64,000 bases of DNA from Jeotgalicoccus sp. (GCA_003513765.1 DONT01000005.1:4989-68988); one strand, 5' to 3'; positions 51,962-60,859 are shown, counted from the stretch's first letter. Notes: generated from the sequence alone by a model not told the origin. Numbers and translations are program-made.

Positions 51962-52443
51962 TGGACATTATTTTATGGCTCATTGTTTTTGGTACATTTA
52001 TACTGGGTTTCGCCGGGATAATATATCCGGTAGTCCCGTCAGTGCTCATGTTCTGGGTCGGATTTTTAGTATATAACTTTTTCATCGGAGACGAACTGTC
52101 ATGGATGTTCTGGGTCATCGCAGCAGCGCTGACAATCGTAGCACTCATCAGTGACGTTGCAGCAAACAGCTACTTCGTTAAAAAATTCGGAGGCAGCAAA
52201 AGAGGCGAATGGGCAGCGATAATCGGTGCCATAATCGGGATGTTTGTCTACCCGCCGTTCGGTGTCCTCTTCGTACCATTTATCTTCGTATTCGTAGTAG
52301 AATTTGTGCAGATAAAAGATATGAACAAAGCCTTTAAAGCATCAATAGGCTCATTCCTGGCATTTATCTCGAGCGCAATCTTCGATATAATTATTTACAT
52401 CTTCCTGATTATCTTCTTCCTGCTGGATGTATTCTTATATTAA
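51961..52443 (+). CDS. DUF456 family membrane protein
   Basis: A 160-residue protein with four to five hydrophobic segments. GFAGIIYPVVPSVLMFWVGFLVY and the block FGGSKRGEWAAIIGAIIGMFVYPPFGVLFVPF, rich in Gly and Pro, are characteristic of DUF456. Function unknown. The ATG overlaps the MFS stop by one base and AAAGGAG lies inside the end of that gene. Confidence 0.9.
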   Translation: MDIILWLIVFGTFILGFAGIIYPVVPSVLMFWVGFLVYNFFIGDELSWMFWVIAAALTIVALISDVAANSYFVKKFGGSKRGEWAAIIGAIIGMFVYPPFGVLFVPFIFVFVVEFVQIKDMNKAFKASIGSFLAFISSAIFDIIIYIFLIIFFLLDVFLY

Positions 52444-52452
52444 TTGATTGAT

Positions 52453-52488
52453 GACACCCGCACCTCAGTCGAGGCGCGGGTATTTTTG
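52453..52488 (+). terminator. Terminator of the LysR-MFS-DUF456 operon
   Basis: ACCCGC and CCTC pair with GAGG and GCGGGT, followed by ATTTTTG. Confidence 0.82.
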
Positions 52489-52591
52489 TGGGAAAATTCT
52501 TTGTCGGAACCCTTCACGGAACTGGAGACGGGTTCCGCGGTTAAGCTCACTTTCTTATGTGAAGATTTATATAGCACAGCGTTACAGAATT

Positions 52592-52850
52592 CCTATGAAC
52601 TCATTTCATAGAGTGCCTAAACGCCGTGGATGTCTATGAGACTGTGTCATAGAACTTCTAAACGCCGTGGATGTCTATGAGGCTGTGTCATAGAATTCCA
52701 AAACGTCACGGATGTCTATGAGATTGTGTCATAGAACTTCTAAACGCGGCGGATGTCTATGAGGCAGTGTCATAGAACTTCTAAACGCGGCGGATGTCTA
52801 TGAGGCAGTGTCATAGAATTCCAAACAGCCAGTCCGATGAACCTCGCTCA
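52592..52850. repeat. 41-bp tandem repeat array E (6 units plus a decayed one)
   Basis: Left arms YCTATGA start at 52592, 52633, 52674, 52715, 52756 and 52797, exactly 41 bp apart. Arms TCTATGA and TCATAGA enclose a 7-nt loop (GACTGTG, GGCAGTG and others). The spacer has the form ACTTCTAAACGCCGTGGATG. A final spacer reads ATTCCAAACAGCCAGTCC and leads into a decayed hairpin GATGA, 7 nt, TCATG at 52836. The array is between convergent genes; the rest of 52489-52591 shows nothing else. Confidence 0.95.
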
Positions 52851-52888
52851 TGAGACCCCAATCCGCACTTCAACACACATCCCCAAAC

Positions 52889-52925
52889 CAAAAAAAAGAA
52901 CCCCGCACATGGCGGGGTTCTTCAA
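52889..52925 (-). terminator. Terminator of the opp operon
   Basis: On the minus strand AAGAACCCCGC pairs with GCGGGGTTCTT, followed by seven T. Confidence 0.92.
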
Positions 52926-52928
52926 TCA

Positions 52929-53180
52929 TTACAGATTATATTTCATAGCTCTGAATACTAACACTGCGGTTGCTGAGATAATAATGAAATAGACGATGCT
53001 GAGCAGAGAGTTCACAAAGTTCTGATTCTCAATGAACATGCGTATGGCAAAGATGATTACGGAGTGGGCGATAATGAGCCCGGTAATCCATTTCAGGTTG
53101 CCGTTTTTCAACAGCAGCACTGCTACAATACAGAGAATAAGCAGTATCGTTATTATTATTTTAACAACTTCCAGTGTCAC
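52929..53180 (-). CDS. Small three-span membrane protein at the end of the opp operon
   Basis: An 83-residue, almost wholly hydrophobic protein with segments at about 6-24, 32-48 and 57-77. It starts with GTG ten bases after the oppF stop and has only a weak ribosome binding site (GATGAAGA), so translation is likely coupled to oppF. It precedes the operon terminator. No family recognised. Confidence 0.65.
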   Translation of the reverse strand: MTLEVVKIIITILLILCIVAVLLLKNGNLKWITGLIIAHSVIIFAIRMFIENQNFVNSLLSIVYFIIISATAVLVFRAMKYNL

Positions 53181-53190
53181 TCTTCATCAT

Positions 53191-54297
53191 CTACTTTTCA
53201 GTTTTTGTAAATTCTTCTTTAGTTTCCATTGCTGCGTCTTCGCCTTCGTCATCGAGTATTTCACGGACGTTGTACATTTCGTACTGCGGGTCGTGTTTTC
53301 CTCTTTGAATGTCTAATGCGTAGTGACATGCAACATTATGGAAGCCTTCATATTCTGTGTCTTTCTTCTCCAGTACAGGTGTTTCCGTGCGGCAATAGTC
53401 TGTCGCGAACGGGCACCTTGTGTGGAATCGGCAGCCTGTCGGCGGATCGATTGGTGACGGAACGTCGCCGCGCAGGAAAATACGTTCTGATTTCTTGCGT
53501 GGATCCGGTACAGGGATTGCTGATAATAATGCTTTCGTGTACGGGTGCTGAGGGTTTTCGAAAATTGATTCTGTGTCTCCAACCTCAACGATTTTACCTA
53601 AGTACATTACGATGATGCGGTCAGCGATATGGCGGACAACACCAAGGTCATGCGAGATAAAGAGATAAGTTAAACCGAGCTCGCGCTGTAATCTCTTTAA
53701 CAGGTTTAATACCTGAGCCTGGATTGATACGTCCAGGGCAGATACTGCTTCATCACAAATGATGAGTTTAGGATTAACTGACAGCGCACGTGCAATACCG
53801 ATACGCTGACGCTGTCCACCTGAGAATTCATGAGGATAGCGGTCAATCTGGTGCTTTTGCAGTCCTACGGTTTCCATTAATTCAATAATACGGTTATTAC
53901 GCTCTTTACGAGGTACAACTTTTTGAATATCCATCGCTTCCCATAACGTCTGTCTGACAGTTTTACGAGGGTTTAATGATGCGTAAGGATCCTGGAAAAT
54001 AATCTGCATATCTTTTCTCATCTTGCGCATTTCGTCTTTTGACATTGCAAGAACGTCCTGTCCTTCGAACTCAACTTTACCGCCAGTCGGCTCATCCAGA
54101 CGGAGAATTGCACGTCCTGTCGTAGATTTACCACAACCTGACTCACCAACAACCGCAACAGTTTCACCTTTATCGATTGAAAAAGTAATTCCATCAACAG
54201 CTTTGACGTGGTTGACTGTACGTCCTAAAAACCCGCCTTTAATCGGGAAATGCTGCTCCAGATTTTCAACATTTAATAATGGTTTGCTACTTGGCAT
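53191..54297 (-). CDS. oppF: Oligopeptide ABC transporter ATP-binding protein OppF
   Basis: A 368-residue ATPase. Walker A is VVGESGCGKSTTGRAIL, the signature is FSGGQRQRIGIARAL and Walker B LIICDEAVSALDVSIQAQVL. The C-terminal oligopeptide-transporter extension has CRFHTRCPFATDYC, which in several Opp/Dpp ATPases holds an iron-sulfur cluster, and then an unusually long acidic tail. The start overlaps oppD by 11 bases. Confidence 0.92.
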   Translation of the reverse strand: MPSSKPLLNVENLEQHFPIKGGFLGRTVNHVKAVDGITFSIDKGETVAVVGESGCGKSTTGRAILRLDEPTGGKVEFEGQDVLAMSKDEMRKMRKDMQIIFQDPYASLNPRKTVRQTLWEAMDIQKVVPRKERNNRIIELMETVGLQKHQIDRYPHEFSGGQRQRIGIARALSVNPKLIICDEAVSALDVSIQAQVLNLLKRLQRELGLTYLFISHDLGVVRHIADRIIVMYLGKIVEVGDTESIFENPQHPYTKALLSAIPVPDPRKKSERIFLRGDVPSPIDPPTGCRFHTRCPFATDYCRTETPVLEKKDTEYEGFHNVACHYALDIQRGKHDPQYEMYNVREILDDEGEDAAMETKEEFTKTEK

Positions 54298-55294
54298 TTA
54301 ATTGTACCTCCTTGTCTCCGTCCCACTGATCAGTATGAATCCAGCATCTGACTTCGTTACCGTCTTCCTGAACTTCGAGCTCAGGAAGCGTGTTGCAAAT
54401 ATCCGATGCGAAAGGGCAGCGGGGTGCAAAACGGCAGCCTGTCGGCATTTCATTCGGTGCAGGTACGTTACCTTTGATCGGAATAAGCTCATCCTGCGCT
54501 TTATCATGACGAGGCAGTGAGTTTAATAAACCAACTGTATAAGGGTGTTTCGGATTTTCAAATAATGTATAAACGTCAGCGAATTCAACAACTTTACCAG
54601 CGTACATTACAGCAACATAGTCACAAGTTTCAGCAACAACGCCAAGGTCATGTGTAATCATTACAACACTCATGCCGATTTCTTCCTGAAGTTCTTTAAT
54701 CAGTTCAAGAATCTGTGCCTGTATTGTTACGTCAAGTGCTGTAGTCGGCTCATCAGCGATTAAAAGCTCAGGCTTACATGCTAAAGCCATTGCAATCATG
54801 ACACGCTGTCTCATACCGCCGGACAGTTCGAACGGGTACTGATCAACACGTTTTTCCGGTGAAGGAATACCAACGAGTTCAAGCATTTCAATCGCGCGTT
54901 TTGTACCGGCTTTTTTACCGAGACCTTCATGAATTTTATAAGATTCACGGAGCTGCTGCCCAATTGTAAATGTTGGGTTAAGCGATGTCATCGGCTCCTG
55001 GAAAATCATTGAGATTTCATTCCCGCGGATTTGGCGCATGCGTGAGTTTTTAACTTTCGTTAAATCTTCACCTTTATATTTAATGCTGCCTCCGACAATT
55101 TCGCCGGGGCTTTCAATTAGTCTTAGTACTGAGAGGGCAGAAATACTTTTTCCTGAACCACTCTCTCCAACGATACCTAAAGTTTTACCTTTAGGTACCT
55201 GGAATGTCACTCCGTCGACAGCCTTTACTTCGTTGGAATCAACGAAGAAGGAAGTGCGGAGATCTTGTATATCGAGAATCATTTCTTCTGACAT
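54287..55294 (-). CDS. oppD: Oligopeptide ABC transporter ATP-binding protein OppD
   Basis: A 335-residue ATPase. Walker A IVGESGSGKSISALSVL, signature LSGGMRQRVMIAMAL, Walker B LLIADEPTTALDVTIQAQIL, and the C-terminal GCRFAPRCPFASDIC cysteine motif. The ATG at 55294 follows AAGGAG by eight bases, while a GTG three codons earlier lies inside that site. Works as a heterodimer with OppF. Confidence 0.93.
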   Translation of the reverse strand: MSEEMILDIQDLRTSFFVDSNEVKAVDGVTFQVPKGKTLGIVGESGSGKSISALSVLRLIESPGEIVGGSIKYKGEDLTKVKNSRMRQIRGNEISMIFQEPMTSLNPTFTIGQQLRESYKIHEGLGKKAGTKRAIEMLELVGIPSPEKRVDQYPFELSGGMRQRVMIAMALACKPELLIADEPTTALDVTIQAQILELIKELQEEIGMSVVMITHDLGVVAETCDYVAVMYAGKVVEFADVYTLFENPKHPYTVGLLNSLPRHDKAQDELIPIKGNVPAPNEMPTGCRFAPRCPFASDICNTLPELEVQEDGNEVRCWIHTDQWDGDKEVQLNAK

Positions 55295-55309
55295 GATTTT
55301 CACTCCTTC

Positions 55310-56230
55310 TTAGTTTAAGTCCACTCGTTTGTTAAGCAGTCTGTAGGTTATATCAACGACCAGGTTAACAATAACGAATACTACCGCAATAACCAGTATT
55401 GCGCCCTGAACGACAGGGAAGTCACGCTGAAGGATTGAATCGATGATCAATCTTCCGAGACCGTTAATTGCGAATACACTTTCCGTCAGTACAGAACCTG
55501 CTAAGAATGAACCGAATTGAATACCGATTACAGTAATTACAGGAATCATCGCGTTTTTAAGTGCGTGGCGTAAAATAACTGTACCTTCTTTTACACCTTT
55601 GGCGCGTGCAGTACGTATGTAATCCTGATCAATTACATCGAGCATGCTGCTTCGTGTCATACGTGCGATTATAGCGGCTCCCGCTGTACCTAGAGTAATC
55701 ACCGGCAGTACGTTCTGTTCAAGACTGCCCCAGCCCGTAGGTTTAAAGATCTGGAATTCAATTGCAAACCATTGAATTAACATAAGTCCAAGCCAGAAGT
55801 TTGGCATTGACAGACCAAACAGTGCAACGACCATCATTGCAACGTCTTCAAAAGTATATCTTCTTACTGCAGAAACAATCCCTGCTAACAGACCCCAGAA
55901 AATACTGAAGATCATAGCCATTACAGATAATTCAAGAGTAATAGCAAAACGTGCACTTATATGGTCAAAGACGGGAATGTTGTCACGGATAGATGAACCG
56001 AAATCCAGCTGGGCCGCGTTCCCTAAGAATCTGAAATATTGCTCGTAAAGCGGGTCATTTAACCCGAGTCTTGCCTCAATGGCTTTAACAGTAGCTTCCG
56101 GCGCACTTTCCCCTGCCATAATAACAGCTGGGTTACCCGGAGTGAGGTGCATCAGACTGAATACGAGTACCGTAACTCCGAGGAGCACGGGGATAAGCTG
56201 AAACAATCTGCGAATTATAAATTTAGTCAT
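55310..56230 (-). CDS. oppB: Oligopeptide ABC transporter permease OppB/DppB
   Basis: A 306-residue permease with six spans, starting MTKFIIRRLFQLIPVLLGVTVLVF as in the DppB/OppB family. The ATPase-contacting EAA loop is DYIRTARAKGVKEGTVILRHALKNAMIPV. AGGAGGAGG precedes the ATG. The gene lies 12 bases after oppC. Confidence 0.93.
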   Translation of the reverse strand: MTKFIIRRLFQLIPVLLGVTVLVFSLMHLTPGNPAVIMAGESAPEATVKAIEARLGLNDPLYEQYFRFLGNAAQLDFGSSIRDNIPVFDHISARFAITLELSVMAMIFSIFWGLLAGIVSAVRRYTFEDVAMMVVALFGLSMPNFWLGLMLIQWFAIEFQIFKPTGWGSLEQNVLPVITLGTAGAAIIARMTRSSMLDVIDQDYIRTARAKGVKEGTVILRHALKNAMIPVITVIGIQFGSFLAGSVLTESVFAINGLGRLIIDSILQRDFPVVQGAILVIAVVFVIVNLVVDITYRLLNKRVDLN

Positions 56231-56242
56231 GATATCCTCCTC

Positions 56243-57151
56243 CTATTTTTTGGCCTTCGGATCGAGAGCATCTCTCAAACCGTCTCCAAACAAGTTAAAT
56301 GCGAGTACTACGATAACGATCATCATACCAGGGAAGAACGTAATGTGTGCTGCCTGATACATATAGTTACGTCCGTCGTTAAGCATAGCTCCCCACTCAG
56401 GCGTCGGCGGCTGTACTCCTAATCCGAGGAATGACAGACCTGCTGCTGAAAGAATCGCTGTTGCGATAAATAAAGTTGTGTTAACGATAATCGGAGACAT
56501 TATATTGGGCAGAATGTGCTGGAATATAATTTTTCCGTCACGTGCACCAAGTGCTCTGATTGCATCAATGTATTCGAGTTTGCGAGTTGTCAGCGTTGAA
56601 CCGCGGACGATACGCGCGAATTGCGGCAGTGCCCCGATTGCGATGGCAACAGTTACGTTAAATGTGCTTCCTCCAAGTACACTTACGATTGCAAGTGCAA
56701 GTAAGATGCCAGGGAATGCAAGAAGAACGTCCATCAAACGCATGATGATTGTATCAAGCCATCCGCCGAAGTATCCTGCGAGGAGACCGATTGGCACCCC
56801 GACTATAGCAGCCATAAAGGTTGCTGCAAAACCTACACCCAGTGTTATGTACATTCCGTGAAGAATACGATAAAAGATATCGCGGCCCAGGTGATCTGTA
56901 CCAAACCAGTACTGCGCTGAAGGACCCAGCAGCTTATCAGTAAGGTTGGTCGCGTTGGAATTGACGCCTAGTATATTATAGTTGGCGTCCAGCGCACCAA
57001 AGATTGAAACGAAAAATAAAAATACCAATACGTAAAGACCGACGAGTGCTGCTTTGTTCTTTCGAAGCTTCTTATAGAAGTCTTTGAAATTGTCGAGTCT
57101 ACGATTGGCAGGTTTTGTTGCTGGAACCTGACTTGGTTGTATATTGGACAT
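56243..57151 (-). CDS. oppC: Oligopeptide ABC transporter permease OppC/DppC
   Basis: A 302-residue permease with an N-terminal cytoplasmic segment and six spans. The family block GTDHLGRDIFYRILHGMYITLGVG and the EAA loop EYIDAIRALGARDGKIIFQHILPNIMSPI are present. The start MSNIQPSQ follows a G-rich ribosome binding site; a longer frame is unsupported. It is the first gene of oppC-oppB-oppD-oppF, an order with C before B that differs from the common A-B-C-D-F. Confidence 0.92.
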   Translation of the reverse strand: MSNIQPSQVPATKPANRRLDNFKDFYKKLRKNKAALVGLYVLVFLFFVSIFGALDANYNILGVNSNATNLTDKLLGPSAQYWFGTDHLGRDIFYRILHGMYITLGVGFAATFMAAIVGVPIGLLAGYFGGWLDTIIMRLMDVLLAFPGILLALAIVSVLGGSTFNVTVAIAIGALPQFARIVRGSTLTTRKLEYIDAIRALGARDGKIIFQHILPNIMSPIIVNTTLFIATAILSAAGLSFLGLGVQPPTPEWGAMLNDGRNYMYQAAHITFFPGMMIVIVVLAFNLFGDGLRDALDPKAKK

Positions 57152-57229
57152 ACAACTTAACCCCCTCTTGAAACTGAATATTAAGATAAATCTAAAAATT
57201 ATAGACATATTTATTAATAATACATCGAT

Positions 57230-57268
57230 GTATAGACTATAACAAGAAAGAATTGCTTTAGTCTATAC
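57230..57268. promoter_or_regulatory. Inverted repeat at the opp promoter
   Basis: GTATAGACT (57230-57238) and AGTCTATAC (57260-57268) are perfect 9-bp inverted arms 21 bp apart. The right arm covers the predicted -10 of the opp operon. It is either an operator or, in the transcript, a 5' stem-loop. Confidence 0.55.
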
Positions 57269-57290
57269 TTTTTACTGCTAATATTCACAA
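57262..57290 (-). promoter_or_regulatory. Predicted promoter of oppC-B-D-F
   Basis: On the minus strand TTGTGA (57285-57290) and TATAGA (57262-57267) are 17 bp apart. Confidence 0.55.
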
Positions 57291-57301
57291 AACTCAACAT
57301 A

Positions 57302-57316
57302 TTGGAAGCGTTTCCT
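57302..57316. promoter_or_regulatory. Consensus cre (CcpA) site
   Basis: TTGGAAGCGTTTCCT satisfies every position of the cre consensus WTGNAANCGNWNNCW and is nearly palindromic. It lies between the divergent opp operon and the substrate-binding protein genes, 12 bp upstream of one -35 and 33 bp upstream of the other, so carbon catabolite control of both is predicted. Confidence 0.85.
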
Positions 57317-57349
57317 TATATATATCAACGGTTTGAGTGAAAATTAGTC

Positions 57350-57379
57350 TTGCATCTTTTTAATTCCTAGTGATATAAT
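57350..57379 (+). promoter_or_regulatory. Predicted promoter of the substrate-binding protein genes
   Basis: TTGCAT (57350-57355) and TATAAT (57374-57379) are 18 bp apart. Confidence 0.65.
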
Positions 57380-57442
57380 CTGGATTATAATACATACAAG
57401 ATTCCTATGAATTGAGTGTATCACAATTATGGAGGCTGCAAA

Positions 57443-59125
57443 TTGAAGAGAAAATACTATATATATTTATTAATGGCTGCGCTTATGATAATAATGGCAG
57501 CTTGTACGAGCGACTCGGATGTCGAGGTCACTGATGAAGAAGGAAATACAGAAGAAACGAACACCGGCGGAGATCTGGTTGCTTCATATGCAACAGATGT
57601 TTCATCACTTGATCCGGCAGGGCAGAATGATTTGCCGTCCGATCAGCGCAGAAACGTCATTTATGAAGGACTGCTTTATTTAAATGATGAGCTGGAGCCG
57701 GAACCGCGTTTAGCTGAAGATTATGAGCAGACGGATGAGACAACGTGGGTCTTTAATCTGCGTGAAGGCGTTCAGTTCCATGACGGCACTGAATTTAATG
57801 CAGAGGCAGTCAAAGCGAATATCGAAAGAATTGTCGACCCGGCAGTAGCATCATCACGGGCAAATATTTTTGAAATGATTGAAGAAATTAATGTGGTTGA
57901 TGAGTATACAGTTGAAATCATTACAGAGTATCCATTTGCGGCACTGCCGAACTATCTGGCACATGATGCCGGCGGTATGGTTTCTAAAGCAGTAATTGAT
58001 GAAGACTACCAGAATGCACTAGACGAAGCGGAGCTCGATATGACACTCGATGAGTTCTACGAACAGCGTGCAGCTGGCGGTGCAGAATATGAAGAAACAG
58101 CTGACGTGGCCGGGAGAGCGACAGGAACGATTGTTGAACAGAAACCTGTCGGTACAGGCTATATGCAATTCCAGTCACGCTCACCGGGAGAAAATGTAGT
58201 CGTTGAACGATTTGATGACTACTGGGATGAGCCTGCAAAACTCGACACGATTACTTTTCAAGTCGTTGCAGAAGATGCCTCAAGAATCGCTGAACTTGAA
58301 AGCGGACAGTCGCACTTCATACAAGGATTTGATAATGCACAGTGGGAACGTATAGAGAACCACCCGGAGATGGAAACTCATCCGGTGTATAACCTATCTA
58401 ATGAATATGTCGGCATGAATACACAAAAAGGACCGCTCGAAGATAAGAGAGTACGTCAGGCAATCGGGCATATGGTCGACAAAGATACGATTATGGAAGG
58501 TATCTATTACGGTGTCGGCCGGACGATGAAAGGCGCACTCCAGGAAGAAATTTTAGGCTATAACGAAGATCTCGAAGATCTGGAGTACAACCCGGAACGT
58601 GCGACAGAGCTGCTTGAAGAAGCAGGTTACGGCGACGGCTTTGACTTGACGATTATGACAAATGACACACCTGAACGTGTCGACCTTGCAATTTATCTGC
58701 AGGAAGAACTGAAAACAGTGGGGATTAATTTAAACATCGAACAGCTTGAGTGGGGCGCGTACTTAGAAGCAGTCTCAAACGGGGAGCACGATCTCTTCAT
58801 CTTAGGCTGGCCGAATCCTGTAGGAGATCCGGATCAGGGCATCTGGCCGCTGTTCCATTCATCAATGCAGGGTGCGTCAGGCAACCGTTCGTTCTTTGAT
58901 AATGCTGAAGTCGATGAACTGCTTGAACAGGGACGCAGAGAATTGGATGATACTAAACGGGAAGAAATTTATCAGGAAATCGATAGAATTCTTGTAGAAG
59001 AACAGCCGGCGGTCTTTATCAGACAGTCACAGAGTGCGAATGCTGCACGTACCGAAGTCGAAGGGCTCTACATCAGCCACTTCAATAAACCTGATTTTAG
59101 AAATGTCACTATTAATGAGCAGTAG
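57443..59125 (+). CDS. oppA: Oligopeptide ABC transporter substrate-binding lipoprotein, copy 1
   Basis: A 560-residue SBP family 5 lipoprotein. The start is TTG, seven bases after GGAGG; a GTG nine codons upstream has no such site. The signal peptide ends in the lipobox MAAC with Cys21 as lipid anchor. SYATDVSSLDPAGQNDLPSD, GVQFHDGTEFNAEAVKANIERI and GTGYMQFQSRSPGENVVVERFDDYWD are the SBP_bac_5 blocks. It binds peptides outside the membrane and delivers them to OppBC, whose operon is divergent. It is a tandem paralogue of the next gene. Confidence 0.92.
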   Translation: MKRKYYIYLLMAALMIIMAACTSDSDVEVTDEEGNTEETNTGGDLVASYATDVSSLDPAGQNDLPSDQRRNVIYEGLLYLNDELEPEPRLAEDYEQTDETTWVFNLREGVQFHDGTEFNAEAVKANIERIVDPAVASSRANIFEMIEEINVVDEYTVEIITEYPFAALPNYLAHDAGGMVSKAVIDEDYQNALDEAELDMTLDEFYEQRAAGGAEYEETADVAGRATGTIVEQKPVGTGYMQFQSRSPGENVVVERFDDYWDEPAKLDTITFQVVAEDASRIAELESGQSHFIQGFDNAQWERIENHPEMETHPVYNLSNEYVGMNTQKGPLEDKRVRQAIGHMVDKDTIMEGIYYGVGRTMKGALQEEILGYNEDLEDLEYNPERATELLEEAGYGDGFDLTIMTNDTPERVDLAIYLQEELKTVGINLNIEQLEWGAYLEAVSNGEHDLFILGWPNPVGDPDQGIWPLFHSSMQGASGNRSFFDNAEVDELLEQGRRELDDTKREEIYQEIDRILVEEQPAVFIRQSQSANAARTEVEGLYISHFNKPDFRNVTINEQ

Positions 59126-59170
59126 GGGTTTTTCATAAAAAATAGAGATAATCCAGGGGGATATATAAAT

Positions 59171-60850
59171 ATGAAGTATTTCAAACGTTTAACAATCGCT
59201 GCAATGGCACTGGGGCTTGCGGCATGTACGAGTGATGCAAATGTGGAAGTTGCAGGTGAAGACGGCGAAACGAATACTTCAGGGGGAGATTTCATTGCAT
59301 CATATGCGAGTGATACCTCCTCGCTTGATCCGGCAGGACAAAATGATCTGCCGTCAGATCAGCGCAGAGACGTATTATATGAAGGGTTATTTGATATAGA
59401 CGAAAATATGGAGCCGGAAATGACACTGGCAACAGACTTTGAGCAGGTCAATGACACAACATGGAAATTCAGTCTGAGAGATGACGTCACGTTCCACGAC
59501 GGCACGGATTTTAATGCAGAAGCATTTAAGGCGAGTATCGAACGTATCGTTGACCCGGCAGTGGCGTCATCGCGTGCGAATATTTTTGAAATGATTACTG
59601 AAATTAACGTGATTGACGATTATACAGTAGAAGTTGTGACGGAATATCCGTTCGCAGCACTGCCGAACTATCTGGCGCATGATGCCGGCGGTATAGTCTC
59701 TAAGGAAGTAATAGATGAAGACTATCAGAATGCTATCGACCAGGCAGGACTTGATATGACTGTAGATGAATATTACGAACTCCGCGCTGCAGGCGGCGAA
59801 GAATTTGAGGAGACTGCCAATGCAATCGGCGCGGATACAGGGGCAGTAATCGAACAGAAACCGGTTGGAACGGGCTACATGAAGTTCCAGTCGAGAACAC
59901 CGGGTGAATCAGTTGTCGTTGAACGATATGATGACTACTGGCAGGAACCGGCAAAAATCGATACGCTGACATTTAAAGTAGTCACAGAAGCGACCGCGCG
60001 TATTGCGGAGCTTGAAACAGGACAGTCTCACTTTATTTACGGTATTGAAAACTCGCAGTGGGACAGATTGGCAAGCAATCCGGAATTAATAACTGAAGAA
60101 GGCATTTATAACATTTCAAATGAATACATCGGCATGAATACAGAAAAAGGTGCACTTAAAGATAAAAGAGTGCGTCAGGCCATCGGCCACATGGTCGATA
60201 AAGAAGCAATTATGGAAGGTGTCTATTACGGGCAGGGACGCACGATGAAAGGTGCGCTGCAGGAAGAAGTACTCGGTTATAACGAGGACCTTGAAGACCT
60301 TGAACATAATCCGGAACGTGCAAAAGAGTTAATGAAGGAAGCGGGATATGAAGACGGTCTCGATTTAAAAATAATGACGAACGACGTCCCGGAACGTGTC
60401 GATATCGCGATACTGATGCAGGAAGAGCTGAAAGACATCGGCATTAACCTGGAAGTAGAACAGCTTGAGTGGGGGACGTATCTCGAAGCAATATCGAACG
60501 GCGAGCATGATTTATTTATTCTCGGCTGGCCGAACGCAGTAGGAGACCCGGATCAGGGCTTATGGCCGCTGTTCCACTCCTCGATGAAAGGTTCGGGCGG
60601 AAACCGTGCATTCTTTGATAACGAAGAAGTCGATAAACTGCTTGAAGCCGGGCGCATGGAGTCAGATACAGAAAAACGTGCAGAAATTTATAAGCAGGTC
60701 GATGAAATTCTCGTCGAAGAACAGCCTTCTATATTCATCAGACAAGCTCAGGGACCGCAAGCTCACCGTACAGAAGTTAAAAACTTTGATCCAGGAGCTC
60801 TCGGTAAGCCTGACTTCAGAACAGTAAAATTGGAAGAACAGCCAGAGTAA
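59171..60850 (+). CDS. oppA: Oligopeptide ABC transporter substrate-binding lipoprotein, copy 2
   Basis: A 559-residue paralogue of the preceding gene, very similar over its whole length; whole blocks such as IVDPAVASSRANIFEMI and ALPNYLAHDAGGI recur. Lipobox LAAC with Cys19. GGGGGA precedes the ATG, 45 bp after the stop of copy 1, with no promoter or terminator between. The ligand-facing C-terminal half shows more differences, so the two copies may bind different peptides for the same OppBCDF. Confidence 0.93.
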   Translation: MKYFKRLTIAAMALGLAACTSDANVEVAGEDGETNTSGGDFIASYASDTSSLDPAGQNDLPSDQRRDVLYEGLFDIDENMEPEMTLATDFEQVNDTTWKFSLRDDVTFHDGTDFNAEAFKASIERIVDPAVASSRANIFEMITEINVIDDYTVEVVTEYPFAALPNYLAHDAGGIVSKEVIDEDYQNAIDQAGLDMTVDEYYELRAAGGEEFEETANAIGADTGAVIEQKPVGTGYMKFQSRTPGESVVVERYDDYWQEPAKIDTLTFKVVTEATARIAELETGQSHFIYGIENSQWDRLASNPELITEEGIYNISNEYIGMNTEKGALKDKRVRQAIGHMVDKEAIMEGVYYGQGRTMKGALQEEVLGYNEDLEDLEHNPERAKELMKEAGYEDGLDLKIMTNDVPERVDIAILMQEELKDIGINLEVEQLEWGTYLEAISNGEHDLFILGWPNAVGDPDQGLWPLFHSSMKGSGGNRAFFDNEEVDKLLEAGRMESDTEKRAEIYKQVDEILVEEQPSIFIRQAQGPQAHRTEVKNFDPGALGKPDFRTVKLEEQPE

Positions 60851-60859
60851 TAAAAATAT

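Noticed and set aside
52448..52639. 63-codon frame after the DUF456 gene
   Set aside because: It runs through a terminator hairpin and into array E, has no ribosome binding site and no protein-like composition.
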